Shown one piece after another: positions 1 through 11,949 of a stretch of 64,000 nt of DNA (positions within the stretch are counted from its first letter, which is position 1; the number at the start of each line of letters is the position of its first letter). Source of the stretch: Parietaria judaica. Lineage: Eukaryota > Streptophyta > Magnoliopsida > Rosales > Urticaceae. Both the position numbers and the translations under genes were made by a program. The stretch lies in the NCBI GenBank assembly GCA_954871525.1, contig OX940865.1:25218420-25282419 (forward strand). Direction: 5' to 3'. Below the pieces are notes generated by a model, which saw only the letters and a list, made by a program, of their open reading frames with translations, was not told the DNA's origin and ran no database searches.

Positions 1-307
1 TAAATTTAGATTTTGCAAATACGTATTATGACGGGACGGCGACAAAGACGGGACGAAGGACATGGACATGGAAACAGCTGCAGACTAACATGATTGTGAC
101 ATCCGATAAAGAGAGAGGGGTGGTCTGAAACAGCTGACGTGACTCTTAGAATAATCTTTTTAGAGCATTTTGGTCGTAAATAAAAAATTAATGTAATTTT
201 AAAATTTAATAATATTTTTTTATATAAAAATATAGTTGATAAATTTTATCTTCTAATTTACCTTGCAAATCATTCATTTATCATTTACCAATCTTAAAAT
301 GGAGGGG
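1..307. other. AT-rich intergenic DNA, no gene seen
   Basis: No open frame of note and no recognisable repeat. It ends at the 8-bp target duplication of the MITE that follows. Confidence 0.6.
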
Positions 308-315
308 TTCTTAAC

Positions 316-556
316 CAGGAGGGGGCGGAAGCACACTCAAGGGTGGGGTGGCGTGGTTAATAAAACCACCCCAAAAAAAAATAGTGTTATTATGGTATAA
401 TTTTATATAATTTTAGTGTAAATATAAATACATATAAAATTTTACTTCAACTCCCCTAAAGTTTCTCTAAAATGTGTATATAACCCTTCAAGTGCAATTT
501 TTGACAAAAAAATTAAATCTAACTCTTCCGAGATAAAATTTCTGGTTCCGCCACTG
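316..556. mobile_element. Non-autonomous hAT-type MITE (241 bp) with perfect 8-bp TSD
   Basis: The element starts CAGGAGGGGGCGGAAGC and ends GGTTCCGCCACTG, so its ends are imperfect inverted repeats of the hAT kind (CAG...CTG, sharing GGCGGAA). The direct repeat TTCTTAAC lies immediately outside at 308-315 and 557-564, an exact 8-bp target duplication as hAT transposases make. There is no coding capacity. Read inward from the right end, the sequence CAGTGGCGGAACCAG closely resembles the 3' end of the large hAT composite at 28582 (CAGGGACGGAACCAG), so the two probably use related transposases. That relationship is inferred. Confidence 0.8.
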
Positions 557-1143
557 TTCTTAACGAAAGTACATCATTTTATTTTATGTGTTCTTCTTCA
601 CATGTGTTTACTCAGTCTTTTTCAAACATTTTTAGTGCAATCTAGAATAAGCCATCGAGAGCACTCACTTTGCTACTTTAAGCATTATATTTGAAGATTA
701 AATTTAGAATTTTAGTTGGGACGATCATTTTTAATCGAATAAAAAATGTTAATATATAATCTTACATAAATAGTGGTTGAGAAAAAAAAATTGTTAGTTT
801 ATCGGCTTCGGAAGGTTATAACTTATTTTCATTTTATTTATTGTTAGTATGTTTTCTATCATGACGCTTGTGAATAATAAACTTCTCAATAGAACGAGAG
901 ATAAATTATTCAATAATCCTTATTTGTATACATGAAGGAATATATTTTTATTGATATTGATGAGGAGATTGACATAAAATATTTTCAAAACATAAATACT
1001 TGTACATGAGAGAATTGAAATGCAATATATATCACATATTTTAATATCACATCTGATTTTAAAAGTCACGATATATTATTTTTTGCTCCCTCTCGGAATG
1101 TATTCGACCCGGATTATAGTATTTTCATCATTAATATCAATCA

Positions 1144-1660
1144 AGGGTTGTAACCGAAGCGGATATCGGATTTTTTGAACTATCCATATGCGGAAATCCG
1201 GATATCCGAAAATCACTATCCATACTCGGATATGAAAATCCAGATACCTATTTTTCAAAACCCGGTTTTATTATTCGAATCCGGTTTTAATAAATCCGGA
1301 CATTATCCGAATTTTTATCTGGATCCGATTTTTTATATATAAAGATAAAATATATGTTGTCTTTACCCAAAAAAAAAAACGTATAATCTAGTACATATCT
1401 TGCCATTGTCTTGACCGCCAAAAAACGCTAGAAATGAAAATGAAGTAACAAAAAAGAAGAGTAACCCTAAAAAAATAAATTATAAAAAAATTAAAACATT
1501 AAAATAAACCGGGTTTTAAACTAGATATCAAATATCCAGATTTTAAAATAACAAAATCCGTATCCGAAACTAACTTTTGATCGAGATTCGGATTTAAAAA
1601 TTTGATACGAATACGATACAAATTTTTTTATCCAATTTCCCATGTTTCAGTTACAGCCCT
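1144..1660. mobile_element. Probable hAT-like MITE rich in GGATATCCG/CCGAAT motifs
   Basis: The left end AGGGTTGTAACCGAA and the inverse of the right end, AGGGCTGTAACTGAA, form a 15-bp imperfect terminal inverted repeat. The interior is full of short motifs such as GGATATCCG, AATCCGG and TATCCGAA in both orientations, a texture common in plant hAT MITEs. The flanking 8-mers, ATCAATCA (1136-1143) and AATTATCA (1661-1668), agree at only 5 of 8 positions, so a target duplication is possible but decayed. There is no coding capacity. Confidence 0.5.
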
Positions 1661-4600
1661 AATTATCACCACATAAAAATAAATAAAAACCAAATGTATT
1701 AAAGTAAATAGATGTATAAAAAGTTGTACTTGGGCAAGACATTAATTGCATATATGATATTATGATTATCAATCAAGCCAAAGCATTATTAAGCTATAAA
1801 ACTAACTTAGGTATATCACTTTCTGCTACACTGTTTGACCATAAAGTACCCTTCCAAGTCCCAATGTATTTAGCCACTTTCTCGTGCAATATATACTATA
1901 TCAAGACTATATTACAGCTACAGACATATATATATATATATAAATATATTATAATATGAGAAGATCATTAAGAATTTTTGCTGTGATTTTTTGTCTAAAA
2001 ACAATTATGAGTGAGGCATGACTTGTGCCTCACAAGGTGGTTGGCTGTAAAGAGCCACACTTTAGTGGTGTTGCCACTTCCCTAATTGTTTTTTTATCAA
2101 TCTTTTATTTGGTTTATTACTAATAAATTATGAGGATTTGAATGAATATGAATGAATAAGGATAAATAATTCGACATTAATTAATATTATATATAAATTT
2201 TTGTATCTTAGTCACTTCTTTCTTTATAAGTTATTAGATCTCACTTTGTAACTTTGTGGTTTTATGCTTAAATTCTTATTGGTATTTTGATCTCTGTGTG
2301 CTGAAAGTTTAAAATGGGGTCAGAATGTAAATTTATAGACTATTTAAGAAAGAAAGAAAAAAAGAGTCTAAACTATATTTTATAATTATAACACAAAATT
2401 GATAAATTTATAATAATATTGTAATAAAATTATACTAAGTAAAATTTCAGGAACTAAAAGGCATACTTTCAGATCTTTATTTATGTGGTATAAAGGTAAA
2501 AAATATATACAGAGTCATATATAATTATTTTATAAAACAAGAGATTATGTATAGACAAAAATATAAAATGAAGATCTTGGTGTAATATTTATCGGTAAAT
2601 AATGTTTGCTCTCGATAAAATTTGTTTAGTCTGGTGGTAAATAAATCTACTCCAAAGTTCTTCAAAAGGTCTTGGGTCCATTTCCACCGACACACAAAAA
2701 ATGGGCATTTAAGTTAGGTTGATCGATAATATATAAAGCCAATAATAATAATTATTCTTATACTGTGACAAATATCTTGTAATATAACTACCATAATATG
2801 ATATAACTACCATGTGTCACTTCCGTTAAATAAAAATGTTTGCTCTCAAAGTCAACCTAACACACAGCCATAATATAAACACGTTTTTTTCTTGCTTTTT
2901 TCACACTAAGGCATTAACCCATGCTTTTCTAGTTTCTACTGTATATATAAAATAAAATAAAAATTGGGTCCTAATGACATGCATGCAAAAAATTAAAAAT
3001 GAATTCTTTTGGTGATCTAATGAGGCTCCACGTTCTACGCAATACGCATTAGTGAGATCGATGACAAAAGAAGCATAAATAAGTGAACCAATTTTGTTTG
3101 TATTGTGTTAATATATTATGGTACAATTAAACTTTTTTGTACCATAATATAAAAAATTTCTGCATTATTTTTGTTCAGTCAGCACTCAGCATTGGGATTG
3201 CGTATTCTCTGAAAATATATGATTTGTTCCTTCATTTGTTTTATCTTCTGGAGGCTTATTTTTTACCCCTAGCTTTAATTAAATTAAATTAAATATACAA
3301 GAATAAAGATAAATATATATGTAGTACTTCTTTGTACCTATAATTAGTAGTAAAAAAATATTTAACCCTACTTACTTATTAATATAGCAGCTAATTGACA
3401 TAAAATTATTACTAGTGAAAATTAATTTTCAATTATTGAAACTAAATATTTATGGAGTTCTCCAACTATTATTTGAGATTAATACGAAATGGAATATATA
3501 TATAAAAAAATGTTTATTTGGATCAATCGAAAACTCATGTTTGGCTAAATGAAACATGAAGAAAGCAATGCTTTTCTTAAGAAAACATATCAAATTTATT
3601 TAGAAAGTACAATAATAAAATGATATTTACCAATAATCAATTTTAAGTATTTTTAATGTTTTACGAGATCAATTTAAAATTAGAAAAGAAAAAAAAAAAA
3701 AGATGTATCATTGTGATTACAGTGTCTATTTTGGTTATAATAGTGTATTATGAAAAACGAAAAATTAAATTTCCCAAAGAAAAGTAAAACGGCCATAATT
3801 TGAAGTTATTAACATTAAGAAGCATTGCTAAGCTAACTTTGGATCAAAAAATTCTTAGGGTATTCATTAAGATTGATGGGATTTTAGTTAGGTGAAGAAA
3901 GCCCAAAAGAGGCCCAAAAAAGCAAATGAATTAAATTTTCTAACTGAAAATTAAAAGCAAACAATTAATTTTTTTTTCAATAATCATAATACAAAGGATA
4001 AAGGATGAAAGAAAAAGAAATTATGCCAATACCAAACTTCCATTGTTGTTAAGCAAAGGTATTTTGGACAATCTTGTCATGGTTGGCAAAGAATATACCA
4101 AATTTCAAACAAAAAAGAAAAGAAAAGTAGGTAAAATGTTAAAAAAAAAAAAAGAAGAAGAAAGAAAGTGGTGAGTTACATAATTTAAAAGGAAATAAAA
4201 AAGGGCAATCAAAAGTCACAATAAGTAACTAATAAGTGGTGAGTAAGTAAGACAGCATTATGATTTATGCATTTTTTTTCTTTCTTTCTTCTCTTTATTC
4301 TCTTAAGACAAATTAACAAAATAATTACAAATTTTTTGCTCGTGTCGCTTGAAGAAAAAAAGGATATCGGATTCGATTTTTTATTAAAGAACAAAGCAAT
4401 ACGGGTTTCTTCATAAATTAACGCGGTAGCCGGCGAAACGTCGGCAACCCGCAGGCAACCGCGGGCCCGGCCGCGCTCTCATCCTTGCTTTTCAGTGATC
4501 CACTCACTTAACCTAAAACTATAGTGGTGAGTGACTAAATAATGCCAATTTTGAAATATAATAAAATACAAGAAAATCAAAACACACGCGCTTCCACTCG
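1661..4600. other. Intergenic DNA upstream of HWS
   Basis: AT-rich with several poly-A tracts. It contains a small hairpin (GTGAGGCA, 7-nt loop, TGCCTCAC, at 2011-2033) of unknown meaning and a short GC-rich patch at about 4422-4485. No coding region is supported. The last few hundred bases should hold the HWS promoter, but I see no decisive motif. Confidence 0.5.
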
Positions 4601-4684
4601 CCTTCGCTCTGTTCAAAAACCGCCTTCCCATTTCATTCTCTTCTGTCGTTTTTGTTGTATTTCGAAAAAGAAGAAATCCAAAAA

Positions 4685-4689
<5 letters not shown>

Positions 4690-4717
<28 letters not shown>
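4690..4717 (+). repeat. (CT)n microsatellite, probably in the HWS 5' UTR
   Basis: About 14 CT repeats lie upstream of the HWS reading frame. Pyrimidine-rich CT tracts are typical of plant core promoters and 5' leaders. The transcription start is not defined by the sequence. A (TA)n tract follows at about 4780-4799. Confidence 0.6.
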
Positions 4718-4721
<4 letters not shown>

Positions 4722-4913
4722 CCAGAAATTTTGTTCGAAGAATACCCATTTCGCCTTTCTCTTGGGTAGTCTTGTCCTATTATATATATATATATATATT
4801 CTGATATTCATATATATACACTCTGTTGTTATTCATTGACGTTAAATCTGGCGAGTTCGGGCAAATCTGGGCAGACCCATTTGCCTACTCGCAGAGGAAG
4901 AGCATTACGCAAG

Positions 4914-5729
4914 GTTTGTCCATGGTGGGTCTCTCTCTCCTTGAGCTACTTCCTTACAAAATCTATGGCTGAAAGTTTTTTTTTTTAATTGTTATTTTAT
5001 TATATTTTAATCTGGCTAATCCAGTGTCGCCATTGATCCGCTTTTGCTCTCGTCTCTGGTATTGGCTTAAGCTTATTTTTCGAAAAATCCTTGTTGGGTT
5101 TTGATGTTTGATTGATTGGCAACGATGGACTCATCTCTCGCCACCTAAACATTATTTTATTCATTTGATCTCAGTCTCTAATCGCTCTTAGGGTTTGTGA
5201 ATATAGTTATTAAACAAAGCCTTGTTTTGGATAAAATTCTGTTCATTTTTGGGTAATGGCTGTTTATCACTGTTCTTTACTCTTTGCGGTAATGAACCTA
5301 TCCTGTGCATTTTCCCTTTCTATGTCCTTAAATTATTTTTAAAAAAAAACTTGATTTGCATGTTCTTGATTGGCTGTGTAAATGTGGTACTAATTTAGTG
5401 TGGTTTTGGGATTGTTTGTTGGTGGTATATTCTGTAACATAACTTTGTGATTTTTGCCTAGTGTTTGTAATTTCTGAGAGCTAGTTATTCCTTTGTTAGA
5501 AGAATATTTCATTTTGACATTGTGATTCATTTCTTGCATTTGTATTCTAATTCCCGGTTTGCTAATCCTTGTGTGTTCAGGGCCCAATCGGCGGTAGCTA
5601 GGTTCTCGTGATTTTTTGTGGCCGAGACGAGACATCTCTTGAGGTAGAACGAGCTCTTCAACGGAAATTTTTTGTCTCGGTTTTTTTGTTTTTTGGGTTA
5701 GTTGTGTGATTATTTATTCTTCTTTGCAG
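4914..5729 (+). other. Probable 5'-UTR intron(s) of HWS
   Basis: A donor-like AAG|GTTTGT at 4911-4919 and an acceptor TTTGCAG ending at 5729 bracket T-rich DNA with no open frame. The acceptor lies 23 bases before the start ATG at 5753. A second good acceptor (TGTGTTCAG ending near 5580) suggests either alternative splicing or two leader introns. Predicted from splice motifs only. Confidence 0.45.
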
Positions 5730-5752
5730 ATCTTTCGGTTTTGATTCTCGTC

Positions 5753-6979
5753 ATGGACGGAGAGACATCGTGGTTCAGTCATTGCCTGAGTGACATGTCG
5801 AGGGAGATCGGCGAGATCGATTCGTACTCAGACCTCAGCGATGAAGGAATCAAAGAAGTTAACACAGTTTCGGCTGACCTGATTTTACCCGATCACTTGC
5901 TGGAACGGATCCTGGCCCGCCTCCCGATCCCGAGCATCTTCCGAGCCGGCTGCGTCTGCAAACGGTGGAACGAAATCGTGAGCTCAGAGCGGTTTTTGTG
6001 GAATTTCTCGAGCGCTCTGTCTCAAATGCCGTGGTATTTCATGTTCACGAACTCCAACGAAGCAATTGGCTACGCATACGATCCCCTGTTCCGCAAATGG
6101 TACGGACTCGAGCTCCCGTGCATTGGAGCGCCCAACTGGTTCATCGCCTCATCGTACGGCCTGGTCTGCTCGATGGACAACGACAGCCGGTCTGAGCTCT
6201 GTGTGTGCAACCCCATCACGAGGCAGTGGCGGAGGCTCGAGGACCTGCCCTGGCTGCGATCCTCAGACTACAGCGCGCTCGCGATCTACGCCGATCGGGT
6301 CTCTCTCGGGTACACGGTCTCAATTGTGAGGTCCATACAGGTCCCGGGTAACTTCTTCCAGTGCGATATCTCGATCCACTTGTACGACTCAGAAAGGGCG
6401 ACGTGGGCCACTTCATTGACCGAGGTTCTGACCGGGTGGAGGGCTGGGAATGAGAGCGTCATATGCGACGGGGTCCTGTACTTCCTGATCTACTCAACGG
6501 GCGGGGGCTCGCCAGAGTGTCGCCACGGGCTGATCACGTACGATCTCACCCCGGGCTCTTCCGGTTCTCGCGGGTCGCTGATACGGAGTTTTGTTCCAGT
6601 CCCGTGCGCCCTCACCTGTGGCCGCCTGATGAACATGAAGGAACGGCTCGTGATGGTCGGGGGGATCGGGAAGCACGAGCGGCCCGATATCATCAAAGGG
6701 ATCGGGATATGGGTCCTGAACTCCCGGAAGGAGTGGCAGGAAATCGCGAGAATGCCTCACAAACTGTTCCAGGGGTTTGGGGAGTTCGATGACGTCTTCG
6801 CAAGCAGCGGCGCGGACGACGTAGTTTATATCCAGAGCTATGGGGCACCGGTTCTCCTGATGTACGACATGAATCAGAAGATGTGGAAGTGGTCGCAGAA
6901 ATGCCCCGTCACGAAGAAATTCCCGCTTCAGCTCTTCACCGGTTTTTGCTTCGAACCAAGGCTTCAAATTTCTCCATAA
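5753..6979 (+). CDS. HWS: F-box/kelch-repeat protein, HAWAIIAN SKIRT type
   Basis: A single coding exon of 408 aa. The F-box lies at about residues 44-88 (LPDHLLERILARLPIPS followed by the RAGCVCKRWNEIV segment), and the rest is the kelch/galactose-oxidase-like propeller. The line by line resemblance to Arabidopsis At3g61590 (about 411 aa) is strong, including GNESVICDGVLYF and the C-terminal SQKCPVTKKFPLQLFTGF block. In Arabidopsis HWS is the substrate-recognition subunit of an SCF ubiquitin ligase that limits organ fusion and growth and affects microRNA activity. The first in-frame ATG is 5753; the frame extends upstream to 5702 only through a TTG codon, so 5753 is the start. The coding exon is clearly more GC-rich than its surroundings. 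The gene appears intact. Confidence 0.93.
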   Translation: MDGETSWFSHCLSDMSREIGEIDSYSDLSDEGIKEVNTVSADLILPDHLLERILARLPIPSIFRAGCVCKRWNEIVSSERFLWNFSSALSQMPWYFMFTNSNEAIGYAYDPLFRKWYGLELPCIGAPNWFIASSYGLVCSMDNDSRSELCVCNPITRQWRRLEDLPWLRSSDYSALAIYADRVSLGYTVSIVRSIQVPGNFFQCDISIHLYDSERATWATSLTEVLTGWRAGNESVICDGVLYFLIYSTGGGSPECRHGLITYDLTPGSSGSRGSLIRSFVPVPCALTCGRLMNMKERLVMVGGIGKHERPDIIKGIGIWVLNSRKEWQEIARMPHKLFQGFGEFDDVFASSGADDVVYIQSYGAPVLLMYDMNQKMWKWSQKCPVTKKFPLQLFTGFCFEPRLQISP

Positions 6980-9052
6980 ATATATATAGATATAAACCCA
7001 GATTTCTACTCTCTCTACGTGATGAAATCCGTGTTTTGATTTTTCAATATTTTGGCCATTATTCATGACTATTGAAGCTGAGATTTTTATTGAATCTATA
7101 TTATAAGTAATACATTTTCCTCCATTACCCATTTTACCCCTTGTTTTATTTTGATGCATGTTTCATCGATTTCCGATCAATATTTGGGGGTTGGTGTTGA
7201 ACAGAGGAAAACTGTGTCCTTATTTTTTCCAAGTATTTGAGGTTGGAAAAGGGCATTCGTGTAATGTTTGAAAAGTCAACATCTTGAGATGGGCTTTTTT
7301 TCTTCTCTTCTTGTAATTTACTATATTTTAAGAAATTTGCCCTTTGGTCATCCATTTTTTATATATTTTTTCTTCTGATATCTCTCAATTTAGGCACTTA
7401 TTAAATCGAGGAAAATATTAGAAAGTTTGGAGAACAGCAAAAAGACCACTATGCCCTGGCCCGGCTTCTGCCCTTTTTGGGAGGCACTCCTGGTTTACTA
7501 GGAAATGGCTTTTAAATGAATAAGACTGGCCCGATTATTGAATTTATTTATATTAAATATTTAATTGAAGGTAAAGAATCCGTTTTTACGCCCATCTTTT
7601 TATTTTTAATTAGAATTAGTACATTATCATCGGCTTGGTTCCAGGCTCGTTCCCGATTTTTATTTTTTTTATTTTTTACAAAAATTGCATCGAAATCAAT
7701 TTTTGAGCGAAAATTTTTACGCCCGTCTTTATCAAAGCCGGTAAATTTTAAATGAAAAGGAGTGGGGGCATTTAAACAATATTTAACCTTTAAGCACAAC
7801 TTACGCACGTGAAGACGAGTAAGGGGGAGATTGCGCAATTTTCCGGCCTCATGGGGGCATTTTGTGCATCCCAAAACCAGTTCAGGGGTGCTTGGGCAAA
7901 TTAGTCTTAATATTATTATAAGGCTTGTTTGAATACAACGTGCACGATGTTTCTGGCTCATTAATTTCAAATCATTTACCCGCACGTAATAAAATGTTGT
8001 TCAATTCAATGATATATACATTATAACACATTTATTCTAGATAACATAATTATTAATTTGACATATATATCCTTGCTTTGCTTGTAGGGGACGGGTGTGA
8101 AAGAAATAAAAACAACCACCTGTGATTAGATGGAAAATATCAGCAAAACACTCACAATGATGAACGGGCTAATCAGTTAATTAGTTTGACTAATTAGGCT
8201 AATCATATCAACCTCATATCTATCTAACCATATTTATAAGACCTACTCGTCGGGCGGCCACGGCTAGCCTGTCGGCTTAAAAGCCATCTCTTTCTCTCGT
8301 GAAACTATTTTTTGAAAAGTTATTATGTTTTTAAAGGTTGTTAAATATTTTTTTTAAACCAATGGATTCATTTTTATTTTATTGATTTATATTTATTACT
8401 CTTGGAATAATCATTCTTTTTTTTTTAAACATAAAACACACACACACAAAAAAATCGAATTAAGAATCATCATGCTATAGTTTTAAAGTGAATCTAGACG
8501 AATCAGAAATAAAATGAGTTTAGATTGCTATTAAAGTGAGTTCCATATCGATAATAATAAAACATAATGGTTGTATATTGGTGATCATCTTCGATATCTA
8601 AGATGATCTCGATGTATTATTGATATGCTATAAAATAAAAATAAAAATAAAAAAATAAAATAAAATTGGGAAGCAAATAGTAAAAAAAAAAAAAATTTAG
8701 AAAAATTGTAGCATCAAATTTTGAAGTTTTGAAGTGTAAAAATAGATTTTAGAGAAACTACAAGTGTAGTTAATGAATTTAGAAAGTACAATAATTTGTG
8801 GTATACAATACAATACACAGTATTATGGTTGCATTGAGATGTGGTTGGTTGAGAAGTGATGAGCTCCAACGCTTTGCTTTAAACCAACGTTGATTTTTGA
8901 CTATTGAAGATCGCCTTATATCTTTACTCTTTACTCTTTTGATATGATTAAAAAATAAATGCATTCATTTGACTATATATTATATAAAATCAATCCGTAT
9001 GATATTCAGGATTTCATGGGTGTTTTGGTATTGATGTGATCATCCTATAGCA
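6980..9052. other. Intergenic DNA, no gene seen
   Basis: The HWS 3' UTR should lie in the first few hundred bases. Beyond it the DNA is AT-rich with homopolymer runs. Small frames at 7516-7755 and on the minus strand at 7548-7985 have no recognisable domain and low-complexity composition, so I do not call them genes. Confidence 0.5.
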
Positions 9053-9159
9053 TTTGTTACGGTAAAGCACTTACATACATCATAATAAAAATTAATATAT
9101 AAGTTAATACTTTATATTAATTTTTATTATGATGTATGTAGGTGCTTTACCGTAACAAA
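9053..9159. mobile_element. Small hairpin MITE (near-perfect inverted repeat)
   Basis: Two arms of about 46 bp face each other with one mismatch. The left arm begins TTTGTTACGGTAAAGCAC (9053) and the right arm ends GTGCTTTACCGTAACAAA (9159), separated by a few AT-rich bases. The transcript of either strand would fold into one long hairpin. No target duplication is obvious, so the superfamily is not assigned. Confidence 0.75.
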
Positions 9160-11307
9160 AGTTTACCTCATAGATAGAATGTAATTATAGAAATTTACAC
9201 ATTGAGCAGAATCTACGTTTTAACTTTTGAGGAGTGTTAGTGGTTGACCTTTGTAATAAATAAGATAATTTAAGTCCAAGTCCGTTAATGGGGGGTTTTA
9301 AGGTCACTTCATAATGTTTGATTAATCATGTTTAATTCCCATAATGACACTCAATGGGCTTTGGGGCTCCTTTTAATTGCACCAAACCAAACCGTGTAGG
9401 TTCTAGCAATAAAGAGGTAAAAAGAAAGAAACACAAAAAGAAAAAGTAGATTTACTTATAATAAGATAGGTGTCTTTAACATGTAATTTATTACTATTCC
9501 TTACATTATTTAAAATAATACACTATTCCTCCATCATCTTATGGCAGTCCTTTAGCCCATTTGAAGGAATACCTAAATTAGACGAACATAGACCTAATTT
9601 TTTTATGACTTTTTATTATTAAAGTTGAAATCTATCATAAACAACTTACTAAATAAATTTGCTTGTAATACTTATTTGGAAAAATCGAGCAATAGGAGTG
9701 GGAAAAGTGATGGGACTAGGGAGTTTCCGCCTTTTAGCTGGGAACGGTAGTCATAGTCCAGAATGGTATCGGGCATGAGTTGCCCGTTCCATAAAGAAAC
9801 ATAGGGTGGTCAAAGGGATAGTCTTTTTTTTCTTCTTCTTTTCCAATTCACTATGACATTAACTTAAGAAGAGGACCCGCAATTCTACCCGCCCTTGCTT
9901 GGCTCGATCAACCCCCACCCGCAATGGGCATGAGAACAGGCACCAGCAGCTCGTGCCAAGGGAGATCAGGCGGCCCACCCGTGCCTGCCCCTCTGGCCAA
10001 GACTACAATCTGGCAACTTGGACTTGTAGTATTCTCTCCCAATATTTATGATCATTGAAGGCAAATAAATGATTGACTGTGGGAGGTCAAATGAATTTTT
10101 AATTTTTGATCAATTTATTAATTACGTCCGAGCAAATTTATGATCATACAAACAAGATTTTAGTGAATATACTAGAGTTACGTGTATATGAATTTTTTTT
10201 TCTTTTCTTTTTCTATTGCAATATGCTAACTCAAAATTTCAATAAAAAAAATAGGTAGTCCAATGGGCCTTAATATTGGGCCTTATCAATGTGGTTCTCT
10301 TATACTTTTTTGGTCCTCCATTAGGCTCTGGATCAGCCTAAGCCTCTTTAAATGTCAATGCGAACAAAGAAAATATCCACCATATAATGAAGAAAAAAAA
10401 TGCATCAAAATGTAGCATTGTAGCGTTTGTACTTTTCAATTACTTGAAGAAACGACAATTTTGTCTTGCTCGTTGAAGAAACGACAACTGGAAGCTAGAC
10501 TTATATCATGTAGTACACTTTATTAATGAATACCCATGTTGGACAATGGAATGTTTTTTTTATGTGTGTATATATTTGAAGGTAAAATCTAGAAAGCAAG
10601 GTGTTTTTGGACCACGCTTTGTGAGGCAAAAGTGCCCCAAAACGAGAGATGTGGTCCAAAATTTCAATTATGAAAATGAACCTGCATCACAAAAGCTGCA
10701 ATCAATTGTCGCTGCACATTACAACCATGAACTCAATACAAAAAATATTATTTTGTTTTCTAAATCCTATCTGTACTTTATCCTATCCAAGATTTTGCTA
10801 GGAATCCATTTAAATAACGAGGAAAATTTGGATCCAACGAGTCCGAAAAAAATGATCTGATAACTATGATCGTTATGAGATACTACACCTATTGCTATTA
10901 AAATACAAATTTATTTATTACTTTTGACGCATACATTCGATTCTCTGATAGATATTCGGCTCATACAATGTGTAATGGTCATGATCAATTACGAATCCGC
11001 AATATATTGCAATCGATATGGACAACTAGTCGACCAATATTAGTATTTAGGTTCACAAATTATTGCAGAAAATTGCTAAAGATCTAATAAGGACTAAGAA
11101 CTGTAATCATTAGAGCATGTCTGACGGGTGGGTGCAGGTTGCCCGGGCCATCAGCCCGTATGGCCAAAGTCAAATTACATGGGAAGTAGGCGCCCTCAGT
11201 GAAAACCACCTACCTAATTTTATTAATTTTTTTATTTAATACAATATATTATCAAAATCACCCCACGGGTTGTGAAGCCCCATGTCCTTCGCGGGCACGT
11301 GGGAGAT
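9160..11307. other. Intergenic DNA with GC-rich patches
   Basis: AT-rich background with unusual GC-rich islands at about 9700-10020 and 11120-11310 (many CCCG, GGGC and TGCCCG words), which look like old repeat DNA. A 104-codon frame at 10546-10860 shows no known domain and I do not support it as a gene. Confidence 0.45.
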
Positions 11308-11949
11308 TGTTGGTTATGCCCGAACCCGATATTGTATCTCTCGGGTTATCGGATATCGACCCGATAACCATAACCGACATAATGGGCCCACTCGGGCCCA
11401 AGTATTAATTATGATTCATAGTAATTAATAATAGATTAATTAATCCATGATTGGGCTTTTAGAAAGCCCATTAGGTGGGCTTTTAGAAAGCCCACTAGGT
11501 CATGACCATAGGGTATTATAAATACCCTAATATGACTCATAATTAAACACAACACACACAATAGAAACCCTAGCCTCCTAGAATTCGAGCTCCCTCCCTA
11601 GTGAGTCGAATTTCGTGGCTTCCTCCCCGGTTCAATCAACGGTTGATCATCTAAACACCAACTAGGATCTAACCTATCCTCCAAGGTGTTTTCCGGTCAT
11701 CTAAGACGTTCCCGAGTGACGTGGTGTACGAAATAGAGGCGCAACACTTGAGGCGCTAAATCCTAAATTCGACAAGCTCCAGAATCAAAGGAATCGGCAG
11801 TTATTCGGTACAGTTGGCAAAAGTACCGAAGTTTGGTAACGATCTCTAAACTGTATCTTAATTCTCGTAATTATTCTAGATCTTTATTGTTCGATGATAT
11901 CCCGTGATTTCCGCCTCGGGATTGAGAAAAGTCATCGAAAAACCCAACA
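11308..11949 (+). mobile_element. Possible LTR (solo or truncated) of a retrotransposon
   Basis: The block begins TGTTGG and ends CCAACA, the short inverted ends typical of Copia-type LTRs. It contains a TATA-like TATTATAAATACCC near 11514 followed by a leader-like AAACCCTAGCC stretch. It also holds a tandem duplication of GGGCTTTTAGAAAGCCCA at about 11454-11505. The flanking 5-mers GAGAT and GCCAT do not match, and no primer-binding site or gag-pol follows. It is therefore either a decayed solo LTR or a coincidence of short ends. Confidence 0.45.

Noticed and set aside
5702..5752. Upstream extension of the HWS frame
   Set aside because: The extended start codon is TTG and the segment crosses a probable splice acceptor at 5729. 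The conserved N-terminus starts at ATG 5753.
6494..7159. Minus-strand frame of 221 codons under HWS
   Set aside because: It lies antisense to the well-supported HWS coding exon and has no recognisable domain; its length comes from the GC-rich codon bias of HWS.
10546..10860. 104-codon plus-strand frame
   Set aside because: No family resemblance and no supporting splice or promoter context; the composition is like that of surrounding intergenic DNA.
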